64,000 nt of DNA from Phycisphaerae bacterium (GTDB lineage Bacteria > Planctomycetota > Phycisphaerae > UBA1845 > PWPN01). Made by a program: the position numbers and the translations under genes. Positions within the stretch are counted from its first letter, which is position 1; each line of letters starts with the position of its first letter. Below the pieces are notes generated by a model that made no database searches, was not told the DNA's origin, and saw only the letters and a list, made by a program, of their open reading frames with translations. Shown here piece after piece: positions 24,798 through 34,653 of this stretch. The stretch is from contig JAGNEZ010000025.1 of the NCBI GenBank assembly GCA_018003015.1, forward strand, positions 1 through 64,000. The letters are read 5' to 3'.

Positions 24798-26177
24798 TCA
24801 GGCCTCCAGAATGCCCATGGGCGGGGTCGTCTTCCAGCGACCGCGGGTGAAATCGGGGAAGTCCGCCGGGCGGGAGCGGTTGGCGACCGAGCGGGCGGTG
24901 AGTTCGACCGGAGCGCTCCAGGCGGCGGCGTCGTAGACGTCCTGATCGGGGTACTGGCCGGTCCGGAGGGCCCGGATGAGGCGGAAGTCCTCGATGAAGT
25001 CCATTCCCCCGTGGCCGGCGCCCTTGGAGCGATCCTGCATGGTCTTCCAGAGCGGATGATCAAACTCCGGGCGGTACTTGTCGGCCGGTTCCCAGTCGTG
25101 GCCGTCGGTTCGGCCCTCGAGGTGAATCTGGTCGGGGAAGCCGCGGAAGATGCCCTTGGTGCCCTGGACGACGAGCAGACGGCTGTAGGGCCGGGGCAGG
25201 TTGGTGTCATGCTGGAGGAGAATCGTGAGGCCTTTCACGGTCTTGATCAGGGTAGAATTGACGTCGCCGAGCACGTACTTCTCCTTGCGCCGCGGGTCGT
25301 CGGCCGGGAGGTGCTCGGCCGCGTAGGCCTGCAGTCCCTTGGAGGGTCCGCTCATCGAGACGAGGAAATCGAAGCGGTCGCCGCGGTTGATGTTCATGTA
25401 CTGGGCGACGGGGCCCAGGCCGTGGGTGGGATAAAGGTTGGCATCCATCTTCATGGCGTGGACCCGGCGCCAGAGGCCTTCACCTCCTTTACTAAACTTG
25501 ATTCCTCTCAAGTCGTGCATGTAGCCGCACTCGGCGTGGAGCAGCTCGCCGAACAGGCCCTTGCGGACCATGTTCATGATCATCAACTCGCTGCGGTCGT
25601 AGCAGCAGTTCTCCATCATGACCGCGTGTTTGCCCACTTTCTCCGCGGTCTCGACCAGTTGCCAGCAACCCTCGAGGGTCAACGACGCGGGCACTTCCGT
25701 GGCGGCGTGTTTGCCGGCCTTGAGGGCGGCCACGCACACCGGCACGTGCCACTCCCACGGTGTCGCGGTGTAGACCAGGTCCAGTTCCTCCTGCTCGCAC
25801 AACCGCCGGAAATCCTCCGGCCCCTTGGTGTACGCCGTCGGCTTGGGCTTACCCGCCTTGGCGCACATCTCCTGTACCCGGGCGGCCTTCTCGGGCACGA
25901 CGTCGCAGACCGCCTTCAGCTCGACGCCCTCGATCTTGAGGAGGTTGTTGACGTGGCCGGTGCCCATGCCGCCCACACCGACGAAACCCACCCTGATGGT
26001 CTCGCGGGCTTTCGGGGCGGGAATGGTTGTGGCCACGCTCATCCGGGGCATCTCGGCGCACCCTTCGGTCGCCAGCGCGGCGAAGACCGTGCCCGCCGAG
26101 GCCAGGGCGGTGTTCTTGAGCAGATCACGACGGTTCAGGTTGACATTCGATTGGCCAGCGGATTGGTTCATCATCAT
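24798..26177 (-). CDS. Tat-exported GH109-type NAD-dependent glycosidase (Gfo/Idh/MocA fold)
   Basis: A 459-residue protein with a Tat-like signal (NRRDLLKNTALASAGTVFA). The Rossmann domain begins IRVGFVGVGGMGTGHV. GH109 hallmarks are PWEWHVP with TEVPASLTLEGCWQLVE, MMENCCYDRSELMIMNMVRK, and YPTHGLGPVAQYMNINRGDR, the segment carrying the conserved His. GH109 enzymes cleave alpha-N-acetylgalactosamine by NAD+-dependent elimination/addition. Export after folding with bound NAD agrees with the Tat signal. Three ATGs in a row (26177, 26174, 26171) follow an AAGGA site. Confidence 0.88.
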   Translation of the reverse strand: MMMNQSAGQSNVNLNRRDLLKNTALASAGTVFAALATEGCAEMPRMSVATTIPAPKARETIRVGFVGVGGMGTGHVNNLLKIEGVELKAVCDVVPEKAARVQEMCAKAGKPKPTAYTKGPEDFRRLCEQEELDLVYTATPWEWHVPVCVAALKAGKHAATEVPASLTLEGCWQLVETAEKVGKHAVMMENCCYDRSELMIMNMVRKGLFGELLHAECGYMHDLRGIKFSKGGEGLWRRVHAMKMDANLYPTHGLGPVAQYMNINRGDRFDFLVSMSGPSKGLQAYAAEHLPADDPRRKEKYVLGDVNSTLIKTVKGLTILLQHDTNLPRPYSRLLVVQGTKGIFRGFPDQIHLEGRTDGHDWEPADKYRPEFDHPLWKTMQDRSKGAGHGGMDFIEDFRLIRALRTGQYPDQDVYDAAAWSAPVELTARSVANRSRPADFPDFTRGRWKTTPPMGILEA

Positions 26178-26499
26178 GCATCCTTACGGAGGGACCAGCG
26201 ATCGGGTGGGCATCGACACACCCATTCCGCACACAACCGGGGAGCCAGTGTACGAGACGATGGCCGGCCATGTAAAGACCGGCTGTGACCGGGCCCTCTC
26301 GACTTCGACGCGGGCTTGCCGGCGTGGAGCCCGATGTTCGGCGCCGGTCAGGGATCATCGCGGGCCCTGCCAACGGACCCGGGGGCAGGCTCAGTGGAAG
26401 CCGGGCGGCCGGTTCCGCCGCCTCTTCCATCGGATACCGGTGCATTCTATCATGGCGACCGCAGATCACGACCTGATCAGCCGGAAGGAGCCATCCTGC
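26178..26499. other. divergent intergenic region between the GH109-type gene and dprA
   Basis: No supported gene. Frames running through it are shadows of dprA upstream extensions. A GGAAGGAG ribosome site for dprA occupies its right end. No clear promoter boxes recognised. Confidence 0.45.
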
Positions 26500-27663
26500 A
26501 TGCTGGAGCATCCTCTCGCCCCATCGTCGGTCGCCTCATCGGCGGCGATCGAGCATCTGCGTTGGTCGCTGACGCCGGAAGTGGGACCGGTCCTGTTCGG
26601 GCGGCTGATTGAGTGCTTCGGGTCCGCCCAGCAGGCTCTCGTGACGTCGGCTGCTCAGCTGGAACGGGTGGACGGGATCGGGGCGACGACGGCGGACAAG
26701 ATCGCGCGGGGGCGCGAAGCGGCCGAGGTGGAGGCGGAACTCGAACTGGCCGCCAGGCACGGGGTGCGGATCATCTGCCGGGACGACGCGGAGTACCCCC
26801 GAGCTCTGCTGCACATACCCGACCCGCCCATCTGCCTGTACGTTCGCGGACAGATCCAACCGGAGGATGCCGTGGCCATCGGGATCGTTGGCTCGCGGCG
26901 GTGCACCCTGTACGGACGCGAGCAGGCCAACCGGTTCGGTTATCAGCTGGGCTCGCAGGGAATCACCATCGTTTCCGGTCTGGCCCGGGGCGTGGACGGC
27001 GAGTCGCACAAGGGGGCAATCGCGGCCGGCGGGCGGACGCTGGCGGTGCTGGGCAACGGATTGAGCATGATCTACCCGCCGGAGCACCAGGACCTGGCGG
27101 ATCGAATCGTTCACCAGGGTGCGGTGCTGAGCGAGCTGCCGATGGCCACCTCCCCGAACTCGGGCAACTTCCTCCCGCGGAACCGGCTGATCGCCGGACT
27201 GTCGCTGGGGGTTCTGGTCGTGGAGGCGGCCCGACGAAGCGGGTCGCTGACCACGGGGCGACTGGCCAGCGAGTACAACCGGGAGCTGTTCGCGCTGCCC
27301 GGCCGGGTCGATTCCGAGTATTCCCAGGGGACCAATGCCCTGATTCGCGATCAGCACGCCAAGTGCGTGACCTGCGCCGAGGACATACTCGAGGAGCTGG
27401 GCGAGGTAGGCAAGGCGCTCTCATCCGGGAATGGTATACCCGCCAACGAGGCGGCGGAGATCGCGCCGGCGGCGGCAGGACTCAAGCGGGAGGAGCAGCT
27501 CTTGTGCAGTGTCCTCAGCCGCCAGGAGCAATCCATCGAGATGCTGGCGGAGGCCACCTCGCTGCCCGCGGGCCGGATTGCGTCCATGCTGATCACCCTG
27601 CAGCTGCGCGGTCTGGCTCGGCAACTGCCGGGCAACCTGTTCGTGCGAGCGAGAGGTCGGTAG
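26500..27663 (+). CDS. dprA: DNA processing protein DprA
   Basis: A 387-residue cytoplasmic protein. The N-terminal helix-hairpin-helix region (VDGIGATTADKIARG) is followed by the Rossmann-like DprA core: AIGIVGSRRCTLYGREQ, ITIVSGLARGVDGESHKGAI, LAVLGNGL, YPPEHQDLA, FLPRNRLIAGLSLGVLVVEA and RRSGSLTT. A winged-helix C-terminal domain (EEQLLCSVLSRQEQSIEML) completes it. DprA loads RecA onto incoming single-stranded DNA in natural transformation. The ATG at 26500 is chosen for GGAAGGAG nine bases before; an ATG at 26452 is also in frame and the frame is open from 25825. Confidence 0.95.
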   Translation: MLEHPLAPSSVASSAAIEHLRWSLTPEVGPVLFGRLIECFGSAQQALVTSAAQLERVDGIGATTADKIARGREAAEVEAELELAARHGVRIICRDDAEYPRALLHIPDPPICLYVRGQIQPEDAVAIGIVGSRRCTLYGREQANRFGYQLGSQGITIVSGLARGVDGESHKGAIAAGGRTLAVLGNGLSMIYPPEHQDLADRIVHQGAVLSELPMATSPNSGNFLPRNRLIAGLSLGVLVVEAARRSGSLTTGRLASEYNRELFALPGRVDSEYSQGTNALIRDQHAKCVTCAEDILEELGEVGKALSSGNGIPANEAAEIAPAAAGLKREEQLLCSVLSRQEQSIEMLAEATSLPAGRIASMLITLQLRGLARQLPGNLFVRARGR

Positions 27664-27781
27664 CCGTGCCCAGGGCATGATCGTGCCGAGGCCGCCAGCG
27701 AGCGGCGTTCGGGGCCGGCTCTTCCGGGCGACGGCCGAGTCGGTTTGGCGATCGATCGCCGGTCCCGTTAAGCTACCCGGG

Positions 27782-29542
27782 ATGGCGTCCGCACCCTTGC
27801 AGCAAGCGCGTTTGCGGCTGACCGCCCGGGTGGGCGGGCAAGTTGTCGTCCGCTTCGAACTGGCCGAGGGGGCGCAACTGATCCTGGGGGCCTCCTCCCA
27901 GGCTGACTGCCCCTGCCCGGGTGAGAAGTACCTGAGTCGCCGCCACGTGGTTCTTCGTCCTCACGGCGGGCATCTCCAGGTCGAACGCCTGAGTGGTTCC
28001 GCCAATCCGGTGTTATTCAAGGGCGGTCACCATGATCGGTTCGTCATGGCGGACGGTGACTACTTCGTGATCGGGACCACGGAGTTTCACCTGGATGCGG
28101 CCGGTCTGGTGGACGCGCCCGGCGACGACAGGGCCGAGCTTCGCCCCCAGGAGCAGTTCACGCTCGGGGCTCACGAGCTGCGACTCACCGGCGACACCAA
28201 CGACCGGCTCCGCCTGCTGGACCTCATGACCCTTCCGGAGATACTGCGGACTCGGAGCCGCAAGGAGTTCTACATCTACGCCTGCGGGGCTTTGCGGATG
28301 GCCACCGGGGCCCGCTGGGTCCAGGTGTTAGCGGTCGAGGATCATGCCCCGCGGGTGCTCTGCGAGGACGCCGGGCTTGACCAGGGTGCCCCGCGGGGGC
28401 AGAGCCGGGAACTGGTCAAGTTCGCGCTGGCGGAGGCCCCCCGCCCAGTGACCTACCGCTGGCAACAGAACGGTCGCGGCGAGCTGGCGGCCACGGTTTG
28501 TGAGGGAATCGACTGGGCGGTCTGCTGCGCCATGCCGGTCCCGGGCGAGACACCGGTCCTGTTCTACCTGGCAGGCTCGATGAGTGCGGCGGAACCCGGA
28601 CTGGGCTCGGTACTCGGGCTGCGCGACACCGCACGTCTGGTCGGACTGGTGGCCGACGCGGTGGGACGGGCCCTGGCCATGTACAAGCTTGAGGACTGGC
28701 AGGCCAAGCTCGGGCACTTCTTCTCCGGCAAACTGGTGTCCAAGATCCTCGAGTCGGAGGACCCCCGTCAACTCGCCCCGAGCATCCGGCAAGCCACGGT
28801 GATGTTCTTCGATATTCGCGGCTTCTCGCATATCGCGGAAGGCAACCTGGCGCGGATCCTCGAGTGCCAGAGCGAACTCAAGCAGGTGATGACCGCCATG
28901 ACCCAGTGCGTCTTCGACCATGACGGCGTGGTCATCCGGTACATGGGCGACGGCATCCTGGCCTGCTGGAACGTGCCCTATGATCTGGTGAACCACACCG
29001 AGCGGGCCAGCCTGGCGGCCCTACGCATGGTGGGGCTGATGAACGAGGTCTCGCCAGGCTGGGGCTGCGGCATCGGGCTTGGGGCGGGTGATGTGGTCGC
29101 GGGCTCGCTGGGATCGGAACAGGTCTACGCGTACGACATCCTTGGGCCGGTGGTCAACCAGGCCGCCCGCGTGGAAGGCATCACCAAGGAAGTGGGCGTG
29201 CCCATCCTGGTCACCGCGGAAGTGGCTCGAACGTTGGAGCCGGACCGGGTCATGACCCGTCGGGTCGCCCGGTTTCTGCCGGCTGGGGTGCAGACGGAGG
29301 TGGATCTTTACACGATCGAGGAGACCCCGGCTGATGCCGCCGCACGACGGGTCATCGAGCAGCGGCACGGCGTTCACGCCGAGGCCTTGGCCGCGTTCGA
29401 GCAAGGCGACTGGGAGAAGGCCTTTGATCTGCTTCACCCCATCGTCAAGGAGGACGTGGCGGCGCGGTACGTCTACACGCTGGCCCTGCAGCGGAAGCCG
29501 CCTCGCGACTGGCGGGGCGTGATCGAGATGACCCACAAGTAG
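27782..29542 (+). CDS. FHA domain - GAF-like - class III adenylate/guanylate cyclase
   Basis: A 586-residue cytoplasmic signalling protein. Residues 36-104 form an FHA domain (LGASSQADCPCP, YLSRRHVVL, DYFVIG), which binds phosphothreonine peptides. Residues 155-310 have a GAF-like pattern. Residues 335-505 are a class III cyclase domain. Metal-binding Asp344 (FFDIRGFS) and Asp390 (RYMGDGILACW) are present, as are the DILG Asp and the VVNQAARVEG Asn/Arg that stabilise the transition state. The Lys usually before the GD is Arg here. Cyclic AMP synthesis is likely, with specificity not certain. It starts about 118 bases after dprA, in the same direction. Confidence 0.85.
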   Translation: MASAPLQQARLRLTARVGGQVVVRFELAEGAQLILGASSQADCPCPGEKYLSRRHVVLRPHGGHLQVERLSGSANPVLFKGGHHDRFVMADGDYFVIGTTEFHLDAAGLVDAPGDDRAELRPQEQFTLGAHELRLTGDTNDRLRLLDLMTLPEILRTRSRKEFYIYACGALRMATGARWVQVLAVEDHAPRVLCEDAGLDQGAPRGQSRELVKFALAEAPRPVTYRWQQNGRGELAATVCEGIDWAVCCAMPVPGETPVLFYLAGSMSAAEPGLGSVLGLRDTARLVGLVADAVGRALAMYKLEDWQAKLGHFFSGKLVSKILESEDPRQLAPSIRQATVMFFDIRGFSHIAEGNLARILECQSELKQVMTAMTQCVFDHDGVVIRYMGDGILACWNVPYDLVNHTERASLAALRMVGLMNEVSPGWGCGIGLGAGDVVAGSLGSEQVYAYDILGPVVNQAARVEGITKEVGVPILVTAEVARTLEPDRVMTRRVARFLPAGVQTEVDLYTIEETPADAAARRVIEQRHGVHAEALAAFEQGDWEKAFDLLHPIVKEDVAARYVYTLALQRKPPRDWRGVIEMTHK

Positions 29543-29612
29543 GGCGTCGGCCGGAGAGCGGAGTTCCGGTTGGCAGGGCAAGATTGAGTCGTGGCGAACC
29601 GATAAGACAACC

Positions 29613-32600
29613 ATGACGAAGCGAGCCTTGGGGCGGGTGCGATTGACTTGCGCCAGCATCGTGCTGGTTGGCCCATGGGCAGTATTGGCCCTGCCGGCGG
29701 GCGAGCTGCCGGACGGCCGGGGCGACCCGGCGGCGCTGCAGGCCGCAGTGCTGCTCGAAGGCTGGGTCGCGGCGGTGAACGCGGCCGGGGCGGAGGGCAC
29801 GTCCGACTATCCGGACTGGGCGTTGACCGCCCTGCCGGCCGGCGGATCGTTCGACCGGGCGGAGGCCCGGGGGCAGGCGATCATCGCCTACCTGTCGCTG
29901 CCCGACGAGTTTCTCCTCTGCCTCACGGCCGCCCAGTGCGAGGTGGCGATACGGGCGAAGATCGGACTGCTTCGATCGATCGACGGCCTGACCGGCGTCG
30001 CCCTGTTCGCTCGACCGATTGGGAAGGTGGACGCCGACTACCGACCGCTGTCCGCCTACCTGCCGCCCCCCGAGCCGATTGTCAGGAAGGCCGAGTCGGC
30101 GGCGGTCACCGACGCGGACTCGACCGAACCGGGCGCGGCGATCTCATCCTCGGAAAAGGCGGTCGCCGCCGAGACACCTCGCACCGAGGCGGGCGGTCTC
30201 CCAACCTATAATCCGGGTCGACCGCAGGGAGCCTTGTCGGGCAAGACGGTCTTCCTGAGTCCCGGCCACGGCTGGCTATACAACACCACCTACAAGACCT
30301 GGATGACTCAGCGGGGCAACAACTACAACCTGATCGAGGACCTGAGCAACGGGGAGGCGGTCCTGAACCATCTGGCCCGCTACCTGCACAACGCGGGGGC
30401 CGACGTGTGGCCCTGCCGCGAACGGGACTTCAACACCAACATGGTCATCATTGACAACCAGGACGCGGCCCCGGCCTTCAGCGTCACCGGTTCCTGGCCG
30501 ACGAGCACCGGAGCGGGCACCTGGAAGGGCGACCACTACCAGTATGGCACGGTCAGCACGACGGAGACCGGCGTAGCCACCTACCTCCCGAGCATCCCGA
30601 CCGCCGGCTACTACGCGGTCTATCTCTGGACACCGTCGGCATCGAACCGTTCGACCGACGCGAAGGTCCGCGTTCGCCACGCGGGTGGCGTGACCGCCCA
30701 CGCAGTCAACATGCAGCGCGACGGCAACACCTGGCGTTTTCTGGGCAGCTACTACTTCAATGCCGGGCGGGACGCGGCCCGCGGAGCGGTTGAGATTTCG
30801 AACCAGGGCTCGGATACCGGCAAGATCGTGGTGGCCGACGCGGTCCGGTTCGGCGGGGGCATGGGTGACTACGACGACGGCGGGGGCATCAGCGGCAAGC
30901 CGCGCTGGGAGGAGTCGGGCAAGTACTTTCCGGTTTTCATGGGCCAGCCGGACACCCCCAAAGGCAGCGTGGATTCCATGCCCCGCTACGCGGCGTGGGA
31001 AAGCGAGGACTGGGAAGACTCCATATACCTCTCATGGCACAGCAACGGTGGCGGCGGCAGTGTGCGCGGCACGGACGTCTACGTCTACGCCTCCGGGCAG
31101 TCACCGGGGGTCTCGGGCAGTTTCGAGCTGTTCGACGGCGTCCAGGGCAGTGACACGCTGGCCGTGCGCATCCTCGACGAGGTGATCACCGACATTCACG
31201 CCGGGTGGGATCCCGCCTGGATCGGCCGGAAGTTCGGTGCCTGGCTGGGCGAGGTCAATCCGAACAACAACGATGAGATGCCCGCCTGCCTGATCGAGGT
31301 CGCCTACCACGACAACCCGCTCGACGCCCAGTCGCTGGCCGACCCTCGGTTCCGCGATCTCGTATCCCGGGCGATCTACCAGGGGGTCGTCCACTGGTGG
31401 TACCGCGACCACGACGGGCCCTCGACCACGCCGATCGCCGTCGAGACGCTTTTGCCGGAGCCGCCGACGCACCTGGCCGTCCGCCATACCAGCCCCGGCA
31501 CGCTGCGGGTCAGTTGGCACGCCCCGCCGTCCAACAACGGCGACCATCTGCTGGGGGATCCGGCCACCGGATACCTGGTCTGCCACAGCACCAACGGGTT
31601 CGGCTTCGACGACGGCGCGCCGACCGTCTCGACCACCCTAGAGTTTACCGGGCTGGCGCCGGGCACGATCCACTTCTTCCGGGTCATCGCCACGAACGCC
31701 GGCGGCCAGTCGTTTCCCAGCCCGATCGCCGGGGCCATGGTCGCCGCCGATGGGGCTGCCCCGATCCTGGTGGTCAATGGCTTCGACCGGCTCGACCGGG
31801 CCATGATGCTGGTCGAACGCGATCCGGTGAGCGGCAAGGACCTGCTTCGCGAGCGGCTCGACCGGATGAACGACTTCGGCTACATCCGCATGTTCGCGGC
31901 CGCCGTGGCGAGCACCGGGAACGCCTTTGACTCCTGCGCCCACCAGGCGGTGCGCGACGGCGATGTGCCCCTGGTCGACTACCGCCTGACCATCTGGGGA
32001 TGTGGCCGTCAATCCGAGGCCGATCATACGTTCGATGCCGCCGAGCAGGCCCTGGTTGCGGCCTACCTGGTCGGCGGCGGGCGGCTGTTCGCCTCCGGAA
32101 CCGACATCGGCTGGGATCTGGATGCCCGCAATCACGGGGCCGCGTTCTATCACGACTACCTGCGAGCCACGTTCTCGGCCGACGACGCCGCGACCTACAG
32201 CGTTACCCCGGTCTCCGGATCCCTGTTCGACGGCGTCGGAGCGTTCGCCTTCGACAACGGATCGACCATCTACAACGCCAAGTCAGCCGACGTCATCATT
32301 CCTCGAAACGGGGCGACTGCGGTGCTCACCTACGTCGGCGGCAACGGCGAGGCTGCCGGCGTATTCTACGACGGGGCGTTCAAGGTAGTCACCTTCGGGT
32401 TTCCGTTCGAGACGATCACCTCGGCGGCCACACGAACGGCCGTCATGCAGCGAATCGTCGAGCGACTCCTGGTTCCGTCGTGTACCCAGAGCCCTGATCT
32501 GGACAACGATAACGACGTGGATCAGTCGGACTTCGCCCTCCTGCAGGCGTGCTACAGCGGGAGAGGCGTCACCCAGTCCGACCCGGCGTGCCTCTGCTCG

Positions 32601-32699
32601 GATCTCGACAGCGACGGGGACGTCGACGCGAACGATACGACCATCTTGCGCCAATGCATGTCCGGCGCGGGCATCGCCTGGGACTCGAACTGCAGATGA
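29613..32699 (+). CDS. exported N-acetylmuramoyl-L-alanine amidase-like protein with inserted golvesin-type domain, FnIII and dockerin
   Basis: A 1028-residue protein with an N-terminal signal (VRLTCASIVLVGPWAVLALPA). Amidase_3-type zinc ligands and catalytic residues are visible: His219 (SPGHG), Glu248 (SNGEAV), His476 (LSWHSNG) and Glu562 (CLIEVAYHD). Between Glu248 and His476 lies a beta-sandwich insertion of the golvesin C-terminal/xanthan lyase type (about 285-415; VTGSWPTSTGAG, ADAVRFGGG). A fibronectin III domain (about 615-710) follows, then an alpha/beta domain with VAAYLVGGGRLFASGTDIGW (about 715-960), and dockerin-like repeats (DLDNDNDVDQSDF, DLDSDGDVDANDT) end the protein. Peptidoglycan or surface-polymer cleavage outside the cell is likely. 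Confidence 0.85.
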   Translation: MTKRALGRVRLTCASIVLVGPWAVLALPAGELPDGRGDPAALQAAVLLEGWVAAVNAAGAEGTSDYPDWALTALPAGGSFDRAEARGQAIIAYLSLPDEFLLCLTAAQCEVAIRAKIGLLRSIDGLTGVALFARPIGKVDADYRPLSAYLPPPEPIVRKAESAAVTDADSTEPGAAISSSEKAVAAETPRTEAGGLPTYNPGRPQGALSGKTVFLSPGHGWLYNTTYKTWMTQRGNNYNLIEDLSNGEAVLNHLARYLHNAGADVWPCRERDFNTNMVIIDNQDAAPAFSVTGSWPTSTGAGTWKGDHYQYGTVSTTETGVATYLPSIPTAGYYAVYLWTPSASNRSTDAKVRVRHAGGVTAHAVNMQRDGNTWRFLGSYYFNAGRDAARGAVEISNQGSDTGKIVVADAVRFGGGMGDYDDGGGISGKPRWEESGKYFPVFMGQPDTPKGSVDSMPRYAAWESEDWEDSIYLSWHSNGGGGSVRGTDVYVYASGQSPGVSGSFELFDGVQGSDTLAVRILDEVITDIHAGWDPAWIGRKFGAWLGEVNPNNNDEMPACLIEVAYHDNPLDAQSLADPRFRDLVSRAIYQGVVHWWYRDHDGPSTTPIAVETLLPEPPTHLAVRHTSPGTLRVSWHAPPSNNGDHLLGDPATGYLVCHSTNGFGFDDGAPTVSTTLEFTGLAPGTIHFFRVIATNAGGQSFPSPIAGAMVAADGAAPILVVNGFDRLDRAMMLVERDPVSGKDLLRERLDRMNDFGYIRMFAAAVASTGNAFDSCAHQAVRDGDVPLVDYRLTIWGCGRQSEADHTFDAAEQALVAAYLVGGGRLFASGTDIGWDLDARNHGAAFYHDYLRATFSADDAATYSVTPVSGSLFDGVGAFAFDNGSTIYNAKSADVIIPRNGATAVLTYVGGNGEAAGVFYDGAFKVVTFGFPFETITSAATRTAVMQRIVERLLVPSCTQSPDLDNDNDVDQSDFALLQACYSGRGVTQSDPACLCSDLDSDGDVDANDTTILRQCMSGAGIAWDSNCR

Positions 32700-32755
32700 C
32701 CGCGGTGTCTTCTCTTCTGACCCGCCGGCACCCCACCGGCCCAACCCGCGATCCC

Positions 32756-33310
32756 CTACGCCTGCCCGCCCTGCTTGGCCTTGCGCAGAAACTTGAGCAG
32801 CTCTTTCGCGTTGGCCTTGGCCATGTCGCTGGCCCCGTGCTGAATCGGGGACTCGCTCACGCCCTCGACGAACACAACACCCACGGCCTCGCCGGTGGAG
32901 TTGTCGGCCAGCGTGACCAGCCAGTCGAGCCGGCCCTCGCCGCCGATCATGCCCTTCTCCTTGAAGAACCGGCACAGAACGTTGATCTTGAGCGCTCTGC
33001 CGCCGCCGGGGAACACTCTGCGGACATCCTCCCCCGCGAGCGTCTCAGCGAACTCGCGACGCACCTTCGCGAGCATGCCGCTGTCGCAAATCGGAGGAAC
33101 GTCGGTGGTGACGTCGCCGGGCAACAGCGTGTCGTAGACCGCCAGCCGCGAGGGGCTGAAATCGCCGTGGATCAGGGTCGCATCCGCATCCGCCCCCTTG
33201 ACCGCCTGGAAGGCCATCCCCGCCGCGTGACCCACCATCTGCACATTGCTGCAGCCGGCCGCAGCAAGCAGCAACCCTCCCGCCAGAACCACCGCCATCA
33301 CACGCATCAT
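32756..33310 (-). CDS. small lipoprotein, DUF4410-like
   Basis: A 184-residue lipoprotein. The signal VMAVVLAGGLLLAAAGC ends in a lipobox with Cys as lipidation site. The mature domain has DATLIHGDFSPSRLAVYDTL, VRREFAETLAG and a VVFVEGVSES segment, with the pattern of DUF4410-type envelope lipoproteins of unknown function. The terminal helix is basic (KELLKFLRKAKQGGQA). ACAGGAG lies five bases before the ATG at 33310. It runs convergently with the amidase gene and follows the Gfo/Idh gene on the same strand. Confidence 0.7.
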   Translation of the reverse strand: MMRVMAVVLAGGLLLAAAGCSNVQMVGHAAGMAFQAVKGADADATLIHGDFSPSRLAVYDTLLPGDVTTDVPPICDSGMLAKVRREFAETLAGEDVRRVFPGGGRALKINVLCRFFKEKGMIGGEGRLDWLVTLADNSTGEAVGVVFVEGVSESPIQHGASDMAKANAKELLKFLRKAKQGGQA

Positions 33311-33375
33311 CGAGCTCCTGTACCTTCGAGACCCCGAAAGAAAGCCGCCAGACGTCATGAACGCGAGCATTCCCG

Positions 33376-34653
33376 TCAGGTCAGCGACCACGGCTTGCGC
33401 ATTGGCCGGACCTTGCACATCGCGTTCGCCTGATCGTCGTCGGCGAATCGCTCCGCCTTCGGATCCCACCTGAGCTTCCGCCCCAGCTTGATGGCGATGT
33501 TGGCCAGGTGGCATACCGAGGAGACGCGGTGGCCGATGTCCACCGGGAAATACGGATCCTTGCGGCTCTTGACGCAGTCGAGGAAATCGCGGTGCTCACC
33601 GGCCGGATTGGCGGTCACCCGAAACTCCTCCGGGCCGATCTTGGCCTTGGCGATCTCCGGTGAACTCGCCTCGAGGGGTGCGTCCCAGCCGGTGTTGCCC
33701 ACCCAGCCGTCGGTCCCGGTGAACCGGATGCTTGGATTGCCCGGCTTGCAGGTCATGACCACCCCGCTGGCGTAGCGGTAAGTGACGTCGTACTCCTTGA
33801 CCGTATCATACAACCCCCCTTCCCAGTAGGTGCCCTTGCCCTCGATCTCCGCTGGTCCGCTCCGCTCGACATCCAGGGCGTACTGGGCGGTATCGAACAG
33901 ATGGGTACCCCAGTCGCAGATGATCCCGCCGGAGTAGTCCTGGATCCACCGGAAGTTGAAGTGGACGCGGTCCTTGTTGTACGGGGCCTGAGGGGCCGGG
34001 CCGAGCCACATGTCGTAGTCGAGCTCGGGCGGCACCGGCTGCGGCGTTGGATCACCGGGCGAGGTCGGCTGCCTCGGCAACACCACCTCGACCTTCTGGA
34101 CCTTGCCGATCCGGCCGTTGCGGACCAGCTCCACCATCCGGCGATAGACGCCCAAGGAGCGGTCCTCGGTACTGGTCTGGAAGACCTTCCTGTTCTTGCG
34201 GACAACGTCGACGAGGATCCTGCCCTCGTCGATGGTCAGCGTCGGCTTCTCGCACTGCACGTCCTTGCCCGCCCGGACGGCCATCACGCTGATCAGCGTA
34301 TGCCAGTGATCGGGGGTGGAGATCATGACCGCGTCGATGTCCTCGCGAGCCAGGACCTCGCGGAAATCCCCGGTCATCGCGCAGTCTTTGTTGCCGTACT
34401 TCTGGTCCACCATGGCCTTGGCGTTCTTCATCCGGTTGGAGTCGACGTCGCAGACCACGAGCACGCGGGCATCGGGCTGCCTGAGGTATTGCACCAGGTT
34501 GCGGTCCGTCCCGTGCGAACCGGTCCCGATGAAGCCCACGGTGATCTTGTTGCTGGGTGCGTCCTCTCCCCGCAGACGAGAAGAGACGATTGTCGGAAAG
34601 GCCACTGCCGCGGATGCCGCCCCGATGAACCTGCGTCGAGACATGGTGTCCAT
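33376..34653 (-). CDS. Tat-exported Gfo/Idh/MocA family oxidoreductase
   Basis: A 425-residue protein with a Tat signal (MSRRRFIGAASAAVAFP). The NAD(P)-binding start is ITVGFIGTGSHGTDRN, with the substrate-domain motif EKPTLTIDEGRILVD and ISTPDHWHTLISVMAVRAG. In this family Lys of EKP is usually catalytic. Planctomycetes carry many such exported paralogs, most with unknown sugar substrates. The ATG at 34653 is preceded by GGAAGGAG. It is divergent from the GH2-like gene, suggesting shared regulation of sugar use. Confidence 0.88.
   Translation of the reverse strand: MDTMSRRRFIGAASAAVAFPTIVSSRLRGEDAPSNKITVGFIGTGSHGTDRNLVQYLRQPDARVLVVCDVDSNRMKNAKAMVDQKYGNKDCAMTGDFREVLAREDIDAVMISTPDHWHTLISVMAVRAGKDVQCEKPTLTIDEGRILVDVVRKNRKVFQTSTEDRSLGVYRRMVELVRNGRIGKVQKVEVVLPRQPTSPGDPTPQPVPPELDYDMWLGPAPQAPYNKDRVHFNFRWIQDYSGGIICDWGTHLFDTAQYALDVERSGPAEIEGKGTYWEGGLYDTVKEYDVTYRYASGVVMTCKPGNPSIRFTGTDGWVGNTGWDAPLEASSPEIAKAKIGPEEFRVTANPAGEHRDFLDCVKSRKDPYFPVDIGHRVSSVCHLANIAIKLGRKLRWDPKAERFADDDQANAMCKVRPMRKPWSLT

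Noticed and set aside
24747-26288. 513-residue plus-strand frame opposite the GH109-type gene
   Set aside because: Antisense shadow; the minus strand carries the complete GH109-type signature.
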